64,000 nt of DNA, taken from assembly GCF_022458985.1 (NCBI RefSeq), contig NC_061787.1, forward strand, positions 22,949,629 to 23,013,628, written 5' to 3'. Source of the DNA: Mugil cephalus (taxonomy: Eukaryota > Chordata > Actinopteri > Mugiliformes > Mugilidae). Of this stretch, positions 27,001 through 33,910 are shown piece by piece. The stretch's first letter is position 1, and each line of letters begins with the position of its first letter. The translations under genes were made by a program, and so were the position numbers. The notes under the pieces were generated by a model. That model was not told the origin of the DNA and searched no databases. It saw only the letters and a list, made by a program, of their open reading frames with translations.

Positions 27001-27327
27001 ATATTAAGCTAAGGGTACCATAATTTTGTCTCAGCTAATTTGTTTGTTTTGGGTTTTTTTTTTAAATATGTTGAACTACAATGTAAAAGCAATGTCTGAT
27101 TTTCATTCATTTTCAGTAAATTGTTATTTATTATTGATATTTTTCAGTTTCAAGTTATTTTAATGACCATTGTGGAATTTTCTGTCTGTAATGGAAGGGT
27201 ACCAGCAGTTTTTACACAGGCTGACGCTGTCCTTTCCCTGCAGGTTTTCTTTGCTTCAGTGCGTTCTGGGGGCAGCAGCCAAGTCTTCTTCATGACCCTC
27301 AACAGAAGCTCCATGATGAACTGGTAA
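56..27327 (+). CDS. tnik: TNIK (Traf2- and Nck-interacting kinase), C-terminal 17 coding exons, 5'-partial
   Basis: Coding exons read as 56-162, 290-405, 673-764, 946-969, 4382-4563, 5358-5469, 6283-6430, 7020-7069, 7250-7358, 7749-7925, 8018-8161, 8898-9032, 9224-9324, 12190-12339, 12843-13002, 17696-17835 and 27244-27327. They join in frame with GT-AG sites to give 676 residues ending at a TAA after MMNW. The first about 290 residues are the Ser-, Pro- and acid-rich intermediate region ([20 protein letters not shown]). The rest is the citron homology (CNH) domain, starting near [11 protein letters not shown] and including [20 protein letters not shown] and [19 protein letters not shown]. 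The kinase domain must lie upstream. TNIK is a Ste20/GCK-IV kinase; in this family the CNH domain binds Rap2 and the kinase acts in Wnt/TCF signalling, the cytoskeleton and synapses. TNIK is preferred over MINK1 and MAP4K4 because of the SYKKAVDE module and the EIF5A2/RPL22L1 neighbours. The 6430 donor is chosen over 6426 because only it keeps exon 7020-7069 open. The last intron is 9.4 kb. Confidence 0.95.
946..969 (+). other. tnik: 24-nt TNIK microexon (8 residues, SYKKAVDE)
   Basis: A TTCAG acceptor precedes 24 phase-0 bases encoding SYKKAVDE, followed by a GTTAGT donor. The exon keeps frame whether included or skipped. Mammalian TNIK is known to have short alternatively spliced modules, including one of eight residues, and SYKKAIDE is the human equivalent as I remember it. 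The donor differs from consensus at +3 (GTT rather than GTA or GTG), which would suit regulated inclusion; that last point is inference. Confidence 0.8.
1271..1289. repeat. (TA)n microsatellite
   Basis: A short run of alternating A and T lies in the TNIK intron between exons 946-969 and 4382-4563. Confidence 0.8.
1541..1665 (+). repeat. short interspersed repeat family M1, partial copy
   Basis: The copy opens with AAATGGTCTTTC and ends in a tract shared by the other copies (ACAACCCGCTCTACCTACTGAGCCATAGCCGCC). The same family recurs at 10666-10914 and 11657-11785 (reverse orientation) and at 16936-17147 and 18437-18682. I recognise it as a repeat common in percomorph genomes but cannot name its class. 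Confidence 0.7.
1673..4381. other. TNIK intron, mostly unique AT-rich DNA
   Basis: Apart from the candidate microexon at 3064-3072 I see no gene, RNA or transposon signature here. The open frame at 3603-3896 is low-complexity Phe/Leu-rich translation of AT-rich DNA and shows no domain. Confidence 0.6.
3064..3072 (+). other. tnik: candidate 9-nt microexon in TNIK intron
   Basis: The nine bases GAG GAT CTG (Glu-Asp-Leu) sit between a long pyrimidine tract ending TCTCTCTCATCAG and a strong GTAAGA donor. The flanking TNIK exons (946-969 and 4382-4563) join at phase 0, so the microexon would insert EDL in frame before the [12 protein letters not shown] segment. It also resembles the first codons of the next exon (GAT CTG). 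Nothing but splice-site quality and frame supports it. Confidence 0.35.
4687..4968 (+). mobile_element. Short Penelope-derived element without GIY-YIG frame, perfect 14-bp target duplication
   Basis: The insert starts TGTCTGTGAGGGTTCTCAGT and ends ATTCAACGCTTTTTTGG. These are the two ends of the Penelope-like elements at 31667-32673 and 33911-34830, here joined with no coding part. AAGGAAGAGCAAGG occurs at 4673-4686 and again at 4969-4982, a perfect 14-bp duplication. The insert therefore landed as a 282-bp unit, or was deleted internally without disturbing its ends. It lies in the TNIK intron between exons 4382-4563 and 5358-5469. Confidence 0.85.
4983..5285 (+). repeat. Degenerate non-LTR retrotransposon 3' segment
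   Basis: The segment resembles a better preserved copy at 24650-24880 (CCCAGGCCAGA, GAGA-ACATAATCTCTC, TCTACC). It matches my memory of the 3' part of an abundant fish LINE that translates to CCAGATGCCTGAACCACCTC-type sequence. It abuts the right target duplication of the 282-bp element. The family assignment is uncertain. Confidence 0.45.
5845..5925 (+). repeat. Fragment of a dispersed foldback repeat
   Basis: The stretch beginning TTTAGGGCTGAGGCTAATAATTATTTTCATTATA resembles the end of the common fish repeat that reads GGGCTGCAACTAACGATTAT. A second probable end lies near 23920-23950 (ATCGTTAGTTGCAGCCCTAC). Confidence 0.4.
9880..11280 (-). mobile_element. Antisense LINE fragment with endonuclease-like coding
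   Basis: On the minus strand 9933-10241 encodes [19 protein letters not shown] followed by a [13 protein letters not shown] segment. That pattern is typical of the apurinic-type (EEP) endonuclease domain of jockey/L1-like LINEs. The surrounding frame is broken by stops and the copy is interrupted at 10666-10914 by an M1 repeat. Outer boundaries are approximate. It lies in the TNIK intron between exons 9224-9324 and 12190-12339 and is inactive. Confidence 0.55.
10666..10914 (-). repeat. Short interspersed repeat family M1, near-complete copy
   Basis: Read on the minus strand it runs from AAATGGTCTTGCTCTTATAT through AGCGCTTTTCTACC, CACATTCACACACC and CCAGTTCCACTGGGACCAAC to CTACTGAGCCACAGC. 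The same order of blocks is seen at 18437-18682. It is inserted inside the antisense LINE fragment, so it is the younger of the two. Confidence 0.75.
11657..11785 (-). repeat. Short interspersed repeat family M1, partial copy
   Basis: It contains GAGTGTGCATATGCCAAAGT, GTCCTTGAG and the CTCTGACTGTAAAAGCGCTT block in the same order as the copy at 10666-10914, with internal loss. Confidence 0.7.
11797..12120 (+). repeat. Dispersed repeat family B, copy 1
   Basis: The segment from CAGTTGTCATAAATGGAGAA to AAAATATCCATC is closely similar to 13960-14305 and, over its first half, to 17152-17375. Shared blocks include GAGCTATAGAGACCAAAA, TGTAAACATGTTTATTTCTG and GGTCTTTATGGGGTTTACTC. I recognise it as a repeat common in percomorph genomes; its class is unknown to me. 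It lies just before TNIK exon 12190-12339. Confidence 0.7.
13402..13824 (+). mobile_element. Penelope-derived relic without coding region
   Basis: The left part (TGTCTGTGAAGCG through GAAGACGTTTCACCACTCAT) and right part (GAAACTACTTGGATGAGTGG through ATTCAACGCCTTTTGGATT) are mutually inverted copies of the terminal segments of the elements at 31667-32673 and 33911-34830. The middle keeps the 3' non-coding block (ACAATAGCATCGTTAGAGC, AGCCATTATGG) but not the GIY-YIG frame. It is older than the other copies, with many substitutions, and lies in the TNIK intron after exon 12843-13002. Confidence 0.75.
13960..14305 (+). repeat. Dispersed repeat family B, copy 2
   Basis: This is the second long copy of the family at 11797-12120, with the same block order and a small insertion (AGTAGTACT) near 14150. 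It begins ACAGTTGTCATAAATGTAG. Confidence 0.7.
14492..16150 (+). mobile_element. Degenerate Tc1-like transposon, interrupted and internally deleted
   Basis: The left end CAGTATCTCACAAAAGTTAG and the text following it match a Tc1 family abundant in fish. The N-terminal transposase region (from ATGGCACCTCATGGCAAGG at 14647) carries stops and indels. The C-terminal part is open at 15789-16118 and shows [11 protein letters not shown] (second catalytic Asp) and [12 protein letters not shown] (catalytic Glu) of the DD34E triad. The copy is split by a 666-bp foldback element at 15086-15751. It also appears to lack a segment at about 15827, where coding jumps from CAAAGACAAG to the ATCCCCTCCC block. 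It cannot be active. Confidence 0.85.
15086..15751. mobile_element. Foldback DNA element, family A, full-length copy nested in Tc1
   Basis: The ends are TACCCCTTTCACATCGA and, reverse-complemented, AACCCCTTTCACATCGA, so the termini are inverted repeats. The trinucleotide CAA lies on both sides (15083-15085 and 15752-15754). Removing the element with one CAA restores the expected Tc1 sequence GACCAAGATAAAC, which gives the empty site. No open frame of note is present, so it is non-autonomous. Truncated relatives in the opposite orientation lie near 21484-21800 and 48482-48915. A 3-bp duplication would fit a PIF/Harbinger-type element; that class call is inference. Confidence 0.75.
16936..17147 (+). 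repeat. Short interspersed repeat family M1
   Basis: It contains CTACTCAAAGGTACTCTAAG, the CAGAGACACATCC block, CACACCAGTGCCAGTTG and the ending CTACTGAACCACAGCCGCCCC, in the order seen in the other M1 copies. Confidence 0.75.
17152..17375 (+). repeat. Dispersed repeat family B, diverged copy 3
   Basis: Blocks TGTTGTCATGAATAG, GAGACCAAAACC, GACTGTAAACATGTTAAC and GGAGTCTATGGGGATTTGCT align in order with the copies at 11797 and 13960. It also carries CACTTCCGCATTGGCTTCAT, known from fuller copies of this family. Confidence 0.6.
17632..17675. repeat. (TG)n microsatellite next to TNIK exon
   Basis: Imperfect TG/CG repeats end 20 bases before TNIK exon 17696-17835. They overlap the upstream part of its 3' splice region, which keeps the short pyrimidine stretch CCCTCTCCTGTCCTTGCAG. 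Confidence 0.85.
18437..18682 (+). repeat. Short interspersed repeat family M1, near-complete copy
   Basis: It runs from TAAATGGTCTTGCTCTTATA to GAGCCATAGCCGCCCC and is the best preserved plus-strand copy of the family. It lies in the last TNIK intron. Confidence 0.75.
19462..19945. repeat. Array of short TTATTACATTATG-type repeats
   Basis: The core TTATTACA, usually followed by TTATG or TAATG, recurs many times in both orientations with irregular spacing. Examples lie near 19510, 19545, 19568, 19586, 19620, 19700, 19860, 19900 and 19930. The array directly precedes a decayed BED-finger hAT transposase (20098-21345), so it is best explained as subterminal transposase-binding repeats of that element. 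The spacing is too irregular, and spacers absent, for CRISPR. Confidence 0.6.
20098..21345 (+). pseudogene. Decayed hAT transposase (ZBED-like) with BED zinc finger
   Basis: The frame 20102-20293 contains a BED-type finger, with [11 protein letters not shown] followed by IIQHLKRKH. From about 20740 to 21345, with frameshifts and stops, one reads [44 protein letters not shown] and [17 protein letters not shown]. These match the order of conserved blocks in ZBED1/ZBED4-like hAT transposases. The copy is cut off about 21350 where other repeats begin. It is clearly non-functional and lies in the last TNIK intron. Confidence 0.8.
21484..21800 (-). mobile_element. Foldback family A, truncated copy 2
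   Basis: The blocks GATCTCTGAAGGGCAGAGAT, CAAATGTGTTGTTACATGGT, CATTAATGGAAGCGCCTAGG and TTCGATGTGAAAGC are reverse-complement matches to the full copy at 15086-15751. Its left end is not clear. It sits directly after the hAT transposase relic. Confidence 0.65.
21985..22680 (-). mobile_element. LINE reverse transcriptase fragment
   Basis: The minus frame 22202-22456 begins [20 protein letters not shown], which has the (F/Y)ADD catalytic box of reverse transcriptase. It continues [20 protein letters not shown], a pattern typical of L2/Rex1-type LINEs of fish. Neighbouring minus-strand DNA (21985-22200) continues with the downstream ORF2 part, broken by frameshifts. It is an inactive 5'-truncated fragment within the last TNIK intron. 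Confidence 0.8.
22683..23050 (-). repeat. Diverged relative of foldback family C
   Basis: It contains ACGTTTACATACACATG, AACTTAAGTGCATGTAAACA, ATCTGATTAAGACACCCAGA, CACAACCACTGTGCTGGTGT and CCAATCGCAGAAGAAG. All of these are reverse-complement counterparts of text in the intact family C element at 37585-38143. Confidence 0.65.
24650..24880 (+). repeat. Non-LTR retrotransposon 3' segment
   Basis: The text GGGTCGCAGGGCCAGCAGCT through GGAGGTGTCCGGGAGGCATC matches my memory of a very common fish LINE 3' region. It is a less decayed copy of the family also seen at 4983-5285. The GC content is far above that of the flanking intron. Confidence 0.65.
25371..25870. repeat. Local tandem duplication, about 360-bp period
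   Basis: The block at 25374-25500 (CCTCTGGACACCTTTGTGGC, AAAATCCT.ATAC, ATGAATCACTTAAACAACTT) recurs at 25733-25855 with scattered changes. An AT-rich spacer separates the two units. It lies in the last TNIK intron. Confidence 0.6.
25975..26330 (+). repeat. Dispersed repeat family F, copy 1
   Basis: The segment from AACATTAGCACGCCAGCCAT to CATCCAGTTCTTCCTTTTAA is matched by 51615-51975, including CTGCTATTTTTCTAAGCC, AAGGCTTGGTTAACTTCAAA and GTTGGGTGTTTTTGAGATCA. Both copies end near the same point. I cannot assign a class. Confidence 0.65.
26820..27030 (+). repeat. Probable DNA-transposon tail
   Basis: The text CTGGAGCAGTTTGCTCACAA, GGGCCAAAATACCTTTTGGC and AAGGGTACCATAATTTTGTC recalls the 3' end of a fish DNA-transposon family. 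Preceding DNA (26340-26820) has an open frame without a domain I can name. Low certainty. Confidence 0.3.
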
Positions 27328-27417
27328 CAATTCTCTGGAAACTCTTGGGACCCATTAACCACCTCTTCTTCATCTTGAATATCAGCCACCAAGAGGAGGA
27401 AGGGATAACATGAGGAC

Positions 27418-27481
27418 TGTGTGTGTGCATGTGTGTGTGTGTGTGCGCGCGGGCATGTGTGTGCGCGTGTGTGCGCGCGCT
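27418..27481. repeat. (GT/GC)n microsatellite in TNIK 3'UTR
   Basis: Alternating purine-pyrimidine DNA, mostly GTGTGT and GCGCGC, begins about 90 bases after the TNIK stop. Such sequence can form Z-DNA. Confidence 0.85.
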
Positions 27482-30476
27482 CAGGCGTGCATCTGGACCT
27501 CAGGAGCGTGACCCCCACATAAATACTTCCACCCACAGGGGGTGCTCCAGGCCCAGTGAATGGCATCACTGCCTGCTGAGCCAAGTGATTCCACATAATA
27601 CTATCAGCAGACAACGCCTTCTCCTTCCTTGTGGACTGTACGACTGGGCTAATGGTTAATCTGGAGACTTTAAAGGACATGACGCAAAGCTTTTGACCTC
27701 CCTGTTTGACTCAGTGGGGAGCTGTGGAGAAGTTCTTTTTGTAGCACATCAGTTACTTTCTTACAGGGTGTTCACACTGCGAGTATCACTGCGGTGATGC
27801 AGGTGTTTATCTTTTACTGTGGTCTATTGTTATAGTAAGTATAGTAGACTAGTTATTAAGGTAGCAACAATACCAGTACTACTGCTTTTACTGTGGCCTG
27901 ATTTGGACTGAATCTGAATCATTTTGCAGAACATCCACACTAGGCCTGTTTGATTTGTAAATAGGTTTCTTTAAGCTTCTGGCTGTGCACATGAAAATTG
28001 ACAATCAATGAGAGAAACTTGATGCCTGTCAGTCCAGAAATTTAACTTTGTATCCTGTAAGAGATCAAACACGTCCTGTGGCACTTTAATGAACCTTCAA
28101 TGTGACCAATGGGAATACACGTTTAGGAACATGATTTGGATTTTACTGTGGGGTGTGTTTAGCCTGAAAGCCAAACTAACTCTCCTGCCCCCCCTTTTTG
28201 TTTGTAGTGAAAAGTTGATCTGGAGTCTCTCTGTTGGGAACTAATAATACTCCAACAAAGATCAAATAATTTAGGTGGGCTTTATGTGGTGATGGACAGT
28301 AGAGTAACAGTGGCATAGTCATATAGGCCATCTGAAGACTGTGGCATTAAATTAGTGTACAACTACATGGCTCTGATTGATTGAGGGACTATCCAATTGC
28401 ACGCAGAGTATTTTTAACTCTGTGTCAGATGGCTTGTTACAAATTCTGTGTCTGACCAAAACAGAGCGAACAAATTATGTGATGTATACTTCTCAATAAT
28501 TCCTTTATTGCTGTTAACGGTCAATATATTTTACTACAGACTCAGTAGCAGAATTTAATAGTTTGGCTTTTATTGTAAACAAAGCTCTGACATTCCCCAG
28601 AGAAGTTTTGTGGGTGGGACAGCTTTGGACCAGCATCCAGTCTCATTTTTATGTTGTTGGGCCTAATTTTCCAGAAGTGAAGGTCTCTGCAGCTGGATGA
28701 CATGAAATGATAACATGCATCTGTTTGCATCAGGTTTTTTTTTCTTTGTTTGTTTGTTTTTTGCAGTGGGATTGTTTGACTGAGATCATAATCAAGACTT
28801 TATTATAACGAAAGAAGACCTAAAGGAGATATTTTATCTTCTTCTGACAAAAACACAAATGTGAAATGACACATTTCAAAATAATCTGGCTTAGTGTGGA
28901 AAAGTACTGTTTGTTGTTAATGACTCCTGAGAAATAGTAGACTGATTCTTGTAGCAAAAACTTAAGGATGGCTTCTTTGTGCTTTTCCTTCTTAAAGCAA
29001 AAACGTATCAGCAAAAATGCATTGACCTTGAACAGTCCAGTATCTGTGGGATCTGGATGGAGCAGATGTGACTCGATTACGATGTTGCTCACAGTGTGAA
29101 CACTCACTTGGAGTGCTGCTGCTGCCGAAACACCTTCTATCTGTTCCCACTGGGAAAGGAAAATACTACTACAGAATAAGCAGCCAGTGTGACAAGGAAA
29201 ATGGGACATTTTACGCATGCAGATGCTTCACAGTTGACTTCAATGGCTGCATTATCCATACATGTTTCTGCCAGAGGAAGGAAGGTTGTAGATATTGTAC
29301 TATTGTTGCAACAGCAACACACTAACAGAATCTCCACATCATTTCTCACTAGAAATCTTCGACTTTAGAATAATTAGCAACTTCTGGACGACTTTATTTT
29401 AGCTGCTCTTTGTTCTCACCACCTTTTTTTTTAATTGTCCATACTGTTCTGTGTGCATTGCACTTGTGTAAATACTCACTTTGATGTTAAGGACAGACTT
29501 GCAAAGCAGGGGACAAAAATATAAAGGTCTTGCTTTTATTCTGGGTCATACCTCTGTAAATCTGTCTGTTCTGTAGTTTCTGTCAGATTGGAGTTTTTCT
29601 TAGGCAAGCAAAGACTAACTCAGAGGCTTGTTTTAACACCTTTTGTCAGTAGTTTATCAACTTTTATTTAGTTGTTCATTTTGCATGGGGACATACATGG
29701 TTTTCCAGTCGTCACTTGTTTTGAATGGTACATTTGAGGCAATATGCTAGTGGAGGGGGAAGATCTTTCACCATACTGGGCTGGCTTAGCTGATTAAGAC
29801 TGAACACTGGAGAATGAAACATTTACCATCCAGGTTCTTTTATTTCGACGCTCACACCGAGAACAGCTTGGAAGGAGAGAGCTGGAGTGCCACTTCTTTA
29901 ACTGTAAACACTGGTGTTTGTGGGAGGAAACTGCTTTGTCTTTTACTAGATATTCTTTTATTGTTCGCTGATCCTAAAGAATCGATGGGTGCAAGCGATG
30001 CCACTTTAAGGCTAGCGAAGCCTAGCATATGTTAGTGCTGATCAACACCCTGTGAATAAAGGTCAGGAGGCAGGGTGCATTTGAGGAACTATAGATTAAA
30101 AGATATATATACTGTAAGAATTTCCGTTATGATGATATCTTACTAATCATTTAGAGGAAGACAAAAATAATGTTCACTTATTAAAGCATAGTTGTCTTTC
30201 TACAGAATAGAGAACATAGCTATAAGAATTTCTAAAAGAAATACAATGTTTTTATTGTGGTATTATTTGTATTTGTATTTCAATTTTTGTACGTATCAAG
30301 ACTGTGAACGTATGTATGGCTGTCAGCCTTTGTGTGTCTGAGTGTGTGGATGAGCAGGTGTGCGCACAGGTGTGTGACATGCATGTGAGTGTATGTTTTC
30401 ACCCCGTCTGAATCACTGGAATCAGTCAAAGAAACCTCAGTCTGGTAACACACATCTGTGATGTTGGGAATTCTAC

Positions 30477-30482
30477 AATAAA
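30477..30482 (+). terminator. AATAAA poly(A) signal, likely TNIK distal
   Basis: The hexamer in CTACAATAAATGTCC is followed within about 25 bases by TCTCATTGTACAG. It is the last good hexamer before LINE and Penelope debris begins. Confidence 0.55.
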
Positions 30483-30754
30483 TGTCCTCTCATTGTACAG
30501 CAACAACACCTGCTCCACTCTTGTTCTTCACACCTGGCTTTCACAACAAGGTTCACCTGCACCATCACGTCTGATTTAGAAAAAACGCAGCAAAACCATA
30601 GAAATGATGTGCCTTTCATCCCACAATGGCAAAATCCATTCAGCAATCACGGACAGTGCACATATTGGTGGACTAAAGAATAAAATATATATATAGTATA
30701 AAAAAATATGAAAAAGATATATTACAAACAAACAATCGATGTGTATGTATGTGT

Positions 30755-31265
30755 CTACCATTGGGAAGGATGCTGACAGTGCAAAACAGCAGGTATAAAT
30801 ATATATGCATATGTACATGTAGTTACATAGAGAACAGTCATGGATGAGGAAGAATGTTGCACATTAAATGGGATATTGCACATATGTTGTTGTTGGTCTA
30901 CTGGCAGAAGACCTGGCTGGAGTCTGACAGCAGAGGGGAGGAAAGACCTGTGATACTGCTCCTTCACACAGCATGGATGAAGAATCCTGTCACTGGTGGA
31001 GCTTTCCAGGGCTCTGACAGTCTTGTACAGGGGGTGGGAGGCATTGTGCCTGATTGACGACAGCTTCACCAATATTCTCATGTCCCCCACCACCTCCACA
31101 GGCTCAAGGCTACAGCCCAGCTCTAGCAGACCACACCATAAAAGATGGCTGACGCAACCACAGAGTCATAGAAAGTCTTCAGGAGGGCATCCTGCAGCCC
31201 GAAGGACTTCAGTCCCCGCAGCAGATGGAGTCTGCTTTGGACCTTCTTCTTCCTGCTCCTAATTT
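30755..31265 (-). mobile_element. LINE ORF2 C-terminal fragment
   Basis: The minus frame 30755-31099 contains KLSSIRHNASHPLYKTVRAL and FLPSAVRLQPGLLPV. These resemble the conserved end of ORF2 in fish LINEs (HPLY...R..SFLPSAVRL). Upstream minus-strand DNA (31100-31265) continues the same domain with frameshifts. Confidence 0.7.
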
Positions 31266-31666
31266 CAGCAATATTTGTGATAATTTTAGTAGTTATTACT
31301 GTTAGTAGCTCTTACATGCTTCTAGAGGCAGCAATAATTTGAGCTATATGCTAACAATAGGATGTTTACATACTCAAACAAGCATTATACACTCACATAC
31401 CAGTTCATTAGATACACTTGTAGATCATTAACAGTCTTTCACAAAATAGTTCTGTTGTTGTTGAAACAGTGTCAGGAAAACCTGGCTGGTCTGACACTAA
31501 AGTGTTTCTGTGATTTAGCCTAGCATGATGACTAAAATGTTTTGCTAAATGATAATATCAGGAACATGTGTTGATGCAACACAATAAAATGAAATACTAC
31601 AAATCGCAGCCTCCAAAATGAAAACAGATTTGAATCAACAGCTCTCTCAATTATTAGAAACTAATG

Positions 31667-32673
31667 TCTGTGAAGGTTCTCAGTCATCCAGGTCATGCTA
31701 ATCCAAAAAAGCGTTGAATAAGGTCAGCTGGACTTGAAGAATTTCTTGAAGACGTTTCGCCACTCATCCGAGTAGCTTCTTCATTTCTGATAACCTAGTG
31801 GGAAATTGAGGTTTAAATAGGAATAAACTCTGTGGGTAACACCCACCAGAAACTTGCTTGACGAAAAACTGGGGTCACTAATTACCATAATGGCTGGTAC
31901 TTACCTGTCCTTGAATGGGGAGAACTGGTAAGTAAAACACCGCATCCCAGTTTATTTCAAACCTGGAAACACACTAAGACAGAAACTGGTCCACCCCAAA
32001 GACAAAACACCTAGACAGAAACAGAATAATGTAGTGTATGCGGTTCAGTATAGTGAGGAATGTACAGACTTGTACATTGGGGAAACCAAACAACCCATAC
32101 ACAAGCGCATGGCCCAACACAGGAGAGCCAGCTTATCAGGAAACGACTCAGCAGTCCACCTCCACCTGAAGGACAAAGGACACTCCTTTGAGGATACCAA
32201 CGTCAAAGTCCTGGCCAGAGAGGACAGATGGTTTGAGAGAGGAGTTAAGGAAGCCATCTATGTCAAAGTGGAGAAACCTTCTCTAAACAGAGGAAGTGGA
32301 CTGAGATTTAATTTACCAACTATTTATAATTCAGTTTTGACTTCTGTCCCCGAGAAGTTTCAACAACATTCACACTTTGAGCCCCCAGGCTCCCATGGAC
32401 AATAGCCTCGTTAGAGCTCTATTCATAGGGTAAGTTAGCCTAGACACACAGTTCCCCCCATTCAAGGACAGGTAAGTACCAGCCATTATGGTAATTAGTG
32501 ACCCCAGTTTCTGGTCAAGCAAGTTTCTGGTGGGTGTTACCCACAGAGTTTATTCCTATATAAACCTCAATTTCCCACTAGTTTATCAGAACTGAAGAAG
32601 CTACTCGGATGAGTGGCGAAATGTCTTCAAGAAATTCTACAAGTCCACCTGACCTTATTCAACGCTTTTTTGG
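31667..32673 (+). mobile_element. Penelope-like element copy 1, flanked by a 14-bp target duplication
   Basis: The insert begins TCTGTGAAGGTTCTCAGTCA and ends ATTCAACGCTTTTTTGG. Its two ends are long inverted repeats of about 240 bp; for example GAAGACGTTTCGCCACTCAT on the left mirrors ATGAGTGGCGAAATGTCTTC on the right. ATTAGAAACTAATG occurs at 31653-31666 and 32674-32687. Compared with copy 2 the right end lacks the last about 35 bases, so part of the duplicate (ATTA) may be element sequence and the true duplication may be 10-14 bp. The reverse transcriptase is missing; only the GIY-YIG frame remains. Confidence 0.85.
31932..32405 (+). pseudogene. GIY-YIG endonuclease domain of Penelope-like element, copy 1
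   Basis: The frame is open from 31932 to the stop at 32403-32405 but has no start of its own. It was the C-terminal end of a reverse transcriptase-endonuclease. Visible features are VVYAVQ (the GIY position), LYIGETK (YIG), HKRMAQHRRA with the conserved Arg, GVKEAIYVKVEKPSLN with the catalytic Glu and terminal Asn, and a GSHGQ end. The first linker Cys is Tyr here (QYSEEC against QCSEEC in copy 2). In Penelope-like retroelements this domain nicks target DNA. Confidence 0.8.
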
Positions 32674-33234
32674 ATTAGAAACTAATGCTGAATACCATAA
32701 CCTTTGTGAAGACAAGCTTTTATGTAAGACTGTTTTATTATGTCATCTAAATGTATTGGTTTGATCTAAATGTTACCAGACTCATGATTACCTAAAATTG
32801 AGTCTGACACCTGGCCTGGACATATTTCCACCAATGTTGGACTATTTTATTCCATGCAGAGGCATAGTTTCTCAACAAACAGAGCAACAAAATTTTGTCA
32901 CGTATGGTATACTTGACAACAAATGCCTCAATACCTGTTAAGTGTTTTTCCTTAGAGCTTTTTTTCGCTGACAATATCTTTTATAACAGACATTAACTTC
33001 CATTTTGTTCAAAACAAATTCAATTCTACTTCCTGCTCCCTTTTGTTTAAATACAGATCTAGTTATTCTTCATTTTCTCTGTAGCAGGTAATACAATTAA
33101 ATATTTAATTATTCATATGGAGTGTTACCAGACTCTTCTGGCCAGACTATTCTGGTAATAACTGAGTCTGGCTACACTAAAAATATCAGATTTAGTTTTA
33201 GAAAATAATTTTGCCTTTACATTTAATATTTGGA

Positions 33235-33310
33235 AGTGCAAGGAATGATCATCCATCAACTATCTATAACCACTAATCCTGTAAATTACTACAGGTCGCC
33301 AGTCTTGTGA
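33235..33310 (+). repeat. Fragment of interspersed repeat R1
   Basis: CATCCATCAACTATCTATAACC followed by CAGGTCGCCAGTCTTGTGAG recalls the end of the repeat seen at 40815-41062 and 46470-46690. Confidence 0.4.
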
Positions 33311-33324
33311 GAGGGCTAACAACT

Positions 33325-33475
33325 TAGACAGACTTTAATGGTCCACGAGGGAAATTACTTTGTCACCGTAGCTTCTTGCACATAAAAGTAAACACTGTTA
33401 AAACCACAAGAAAGATAAAATAAGATTAGATTAAAGTAAAATAAAAATAAACAGTGTAAAAAAAAAATGTACAGA
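33325..33475 (+). repeat. Fragment of a LINE-associated repeat
   Basis: The block ACTTAGACAGACTTTAATGG, GGGAAATTACTTTGTCACCG, ACATAAAAGTAAACACT recurs at 51298-51412. It resembles a LINE-derived segment reading CGAAGGGAAATTC.TTTGTCACAGTAGC in other fish. Confidence 0.5.
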
Positions 33476-33539
33476 ATAAGCATGAACATTAGCAAAACAA
33501 TGTCAAGGTGATGTGGTTGTTTGGCCAGTTCAGTTCAGA

Positions 33540-33662
33540 GCAGTCCAGAACTGAAGAAGCTACTTGGATGAGCAGCAGAACATCTTCAAGAAAATTCCAG
33601 TTGACCTTTTTCAATGCCTTTTAGATTACCATGACCTGGATGACTGAGAACCTTCACAGACA
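33540..33662 (+). mobile_element. Penelope terminal repeat fragment
   Basis: CAGAACTGAAGAAGCTACTT through TGACTGAGAACCTTCACAGA is a solo copy of the right terminal segment of the Penelope-like elements. It lies between the two larger copies. Confidence 0.75.
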
Positions 33663-33910
33663 TAACAATAAACTCTTTAATAGAAATAGAATAGAAAAAA
33701 TTGTTGCATCATGTTGCACTTGCTTTGCAAATGTGTTTTCATTTTAGTCAGTGGTCTGGACTAAATAATAGAAACACTGTAGTGTTTCATTCTTCCCAGT
33801 TTAATCCCATCTCTTGTCATCGTCTACTACCGCTCATTCTCACTAGGGTTGTGGGGGTTGCTGGAGACGTCACCAGTGTAATAAAAACATATAATTGTTT
33901 GGAGTGATAT

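Larger units (their letters stand above)
27328..30500 (+). other. tnik: TNIK 3' untranslated region
   Basis: No coding is seen for about 3.2 kb after the TNIK stop. Two AATAAA hexamers lie at 30055-30060 and 30477-30482, and the second is followed by a TGT-rich stretch. A long 3'UTR is expected for TNIK. Open frames here, including a 176-aa minus-strand frame at 27150-27680 that overlaps the last exon and a GT microsatellite, show no domain. Confidence 0.7.

Noticed and set aside
27150-27680. 176-codon open frame on the minus strand
   Set aside because: It overlaps the last TNIK exon and runs through a GT/GC microsatellite, giving Ala-His-Thr repeats. No domain or splice context.
29068-29325. 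Cys-rich 85-codon open frame in the TNIK 3'UTR
   Set aside because: Cysteine spacing fits no family I know, there is no splice or promoter context, and it lies within the expected 3'UTR.
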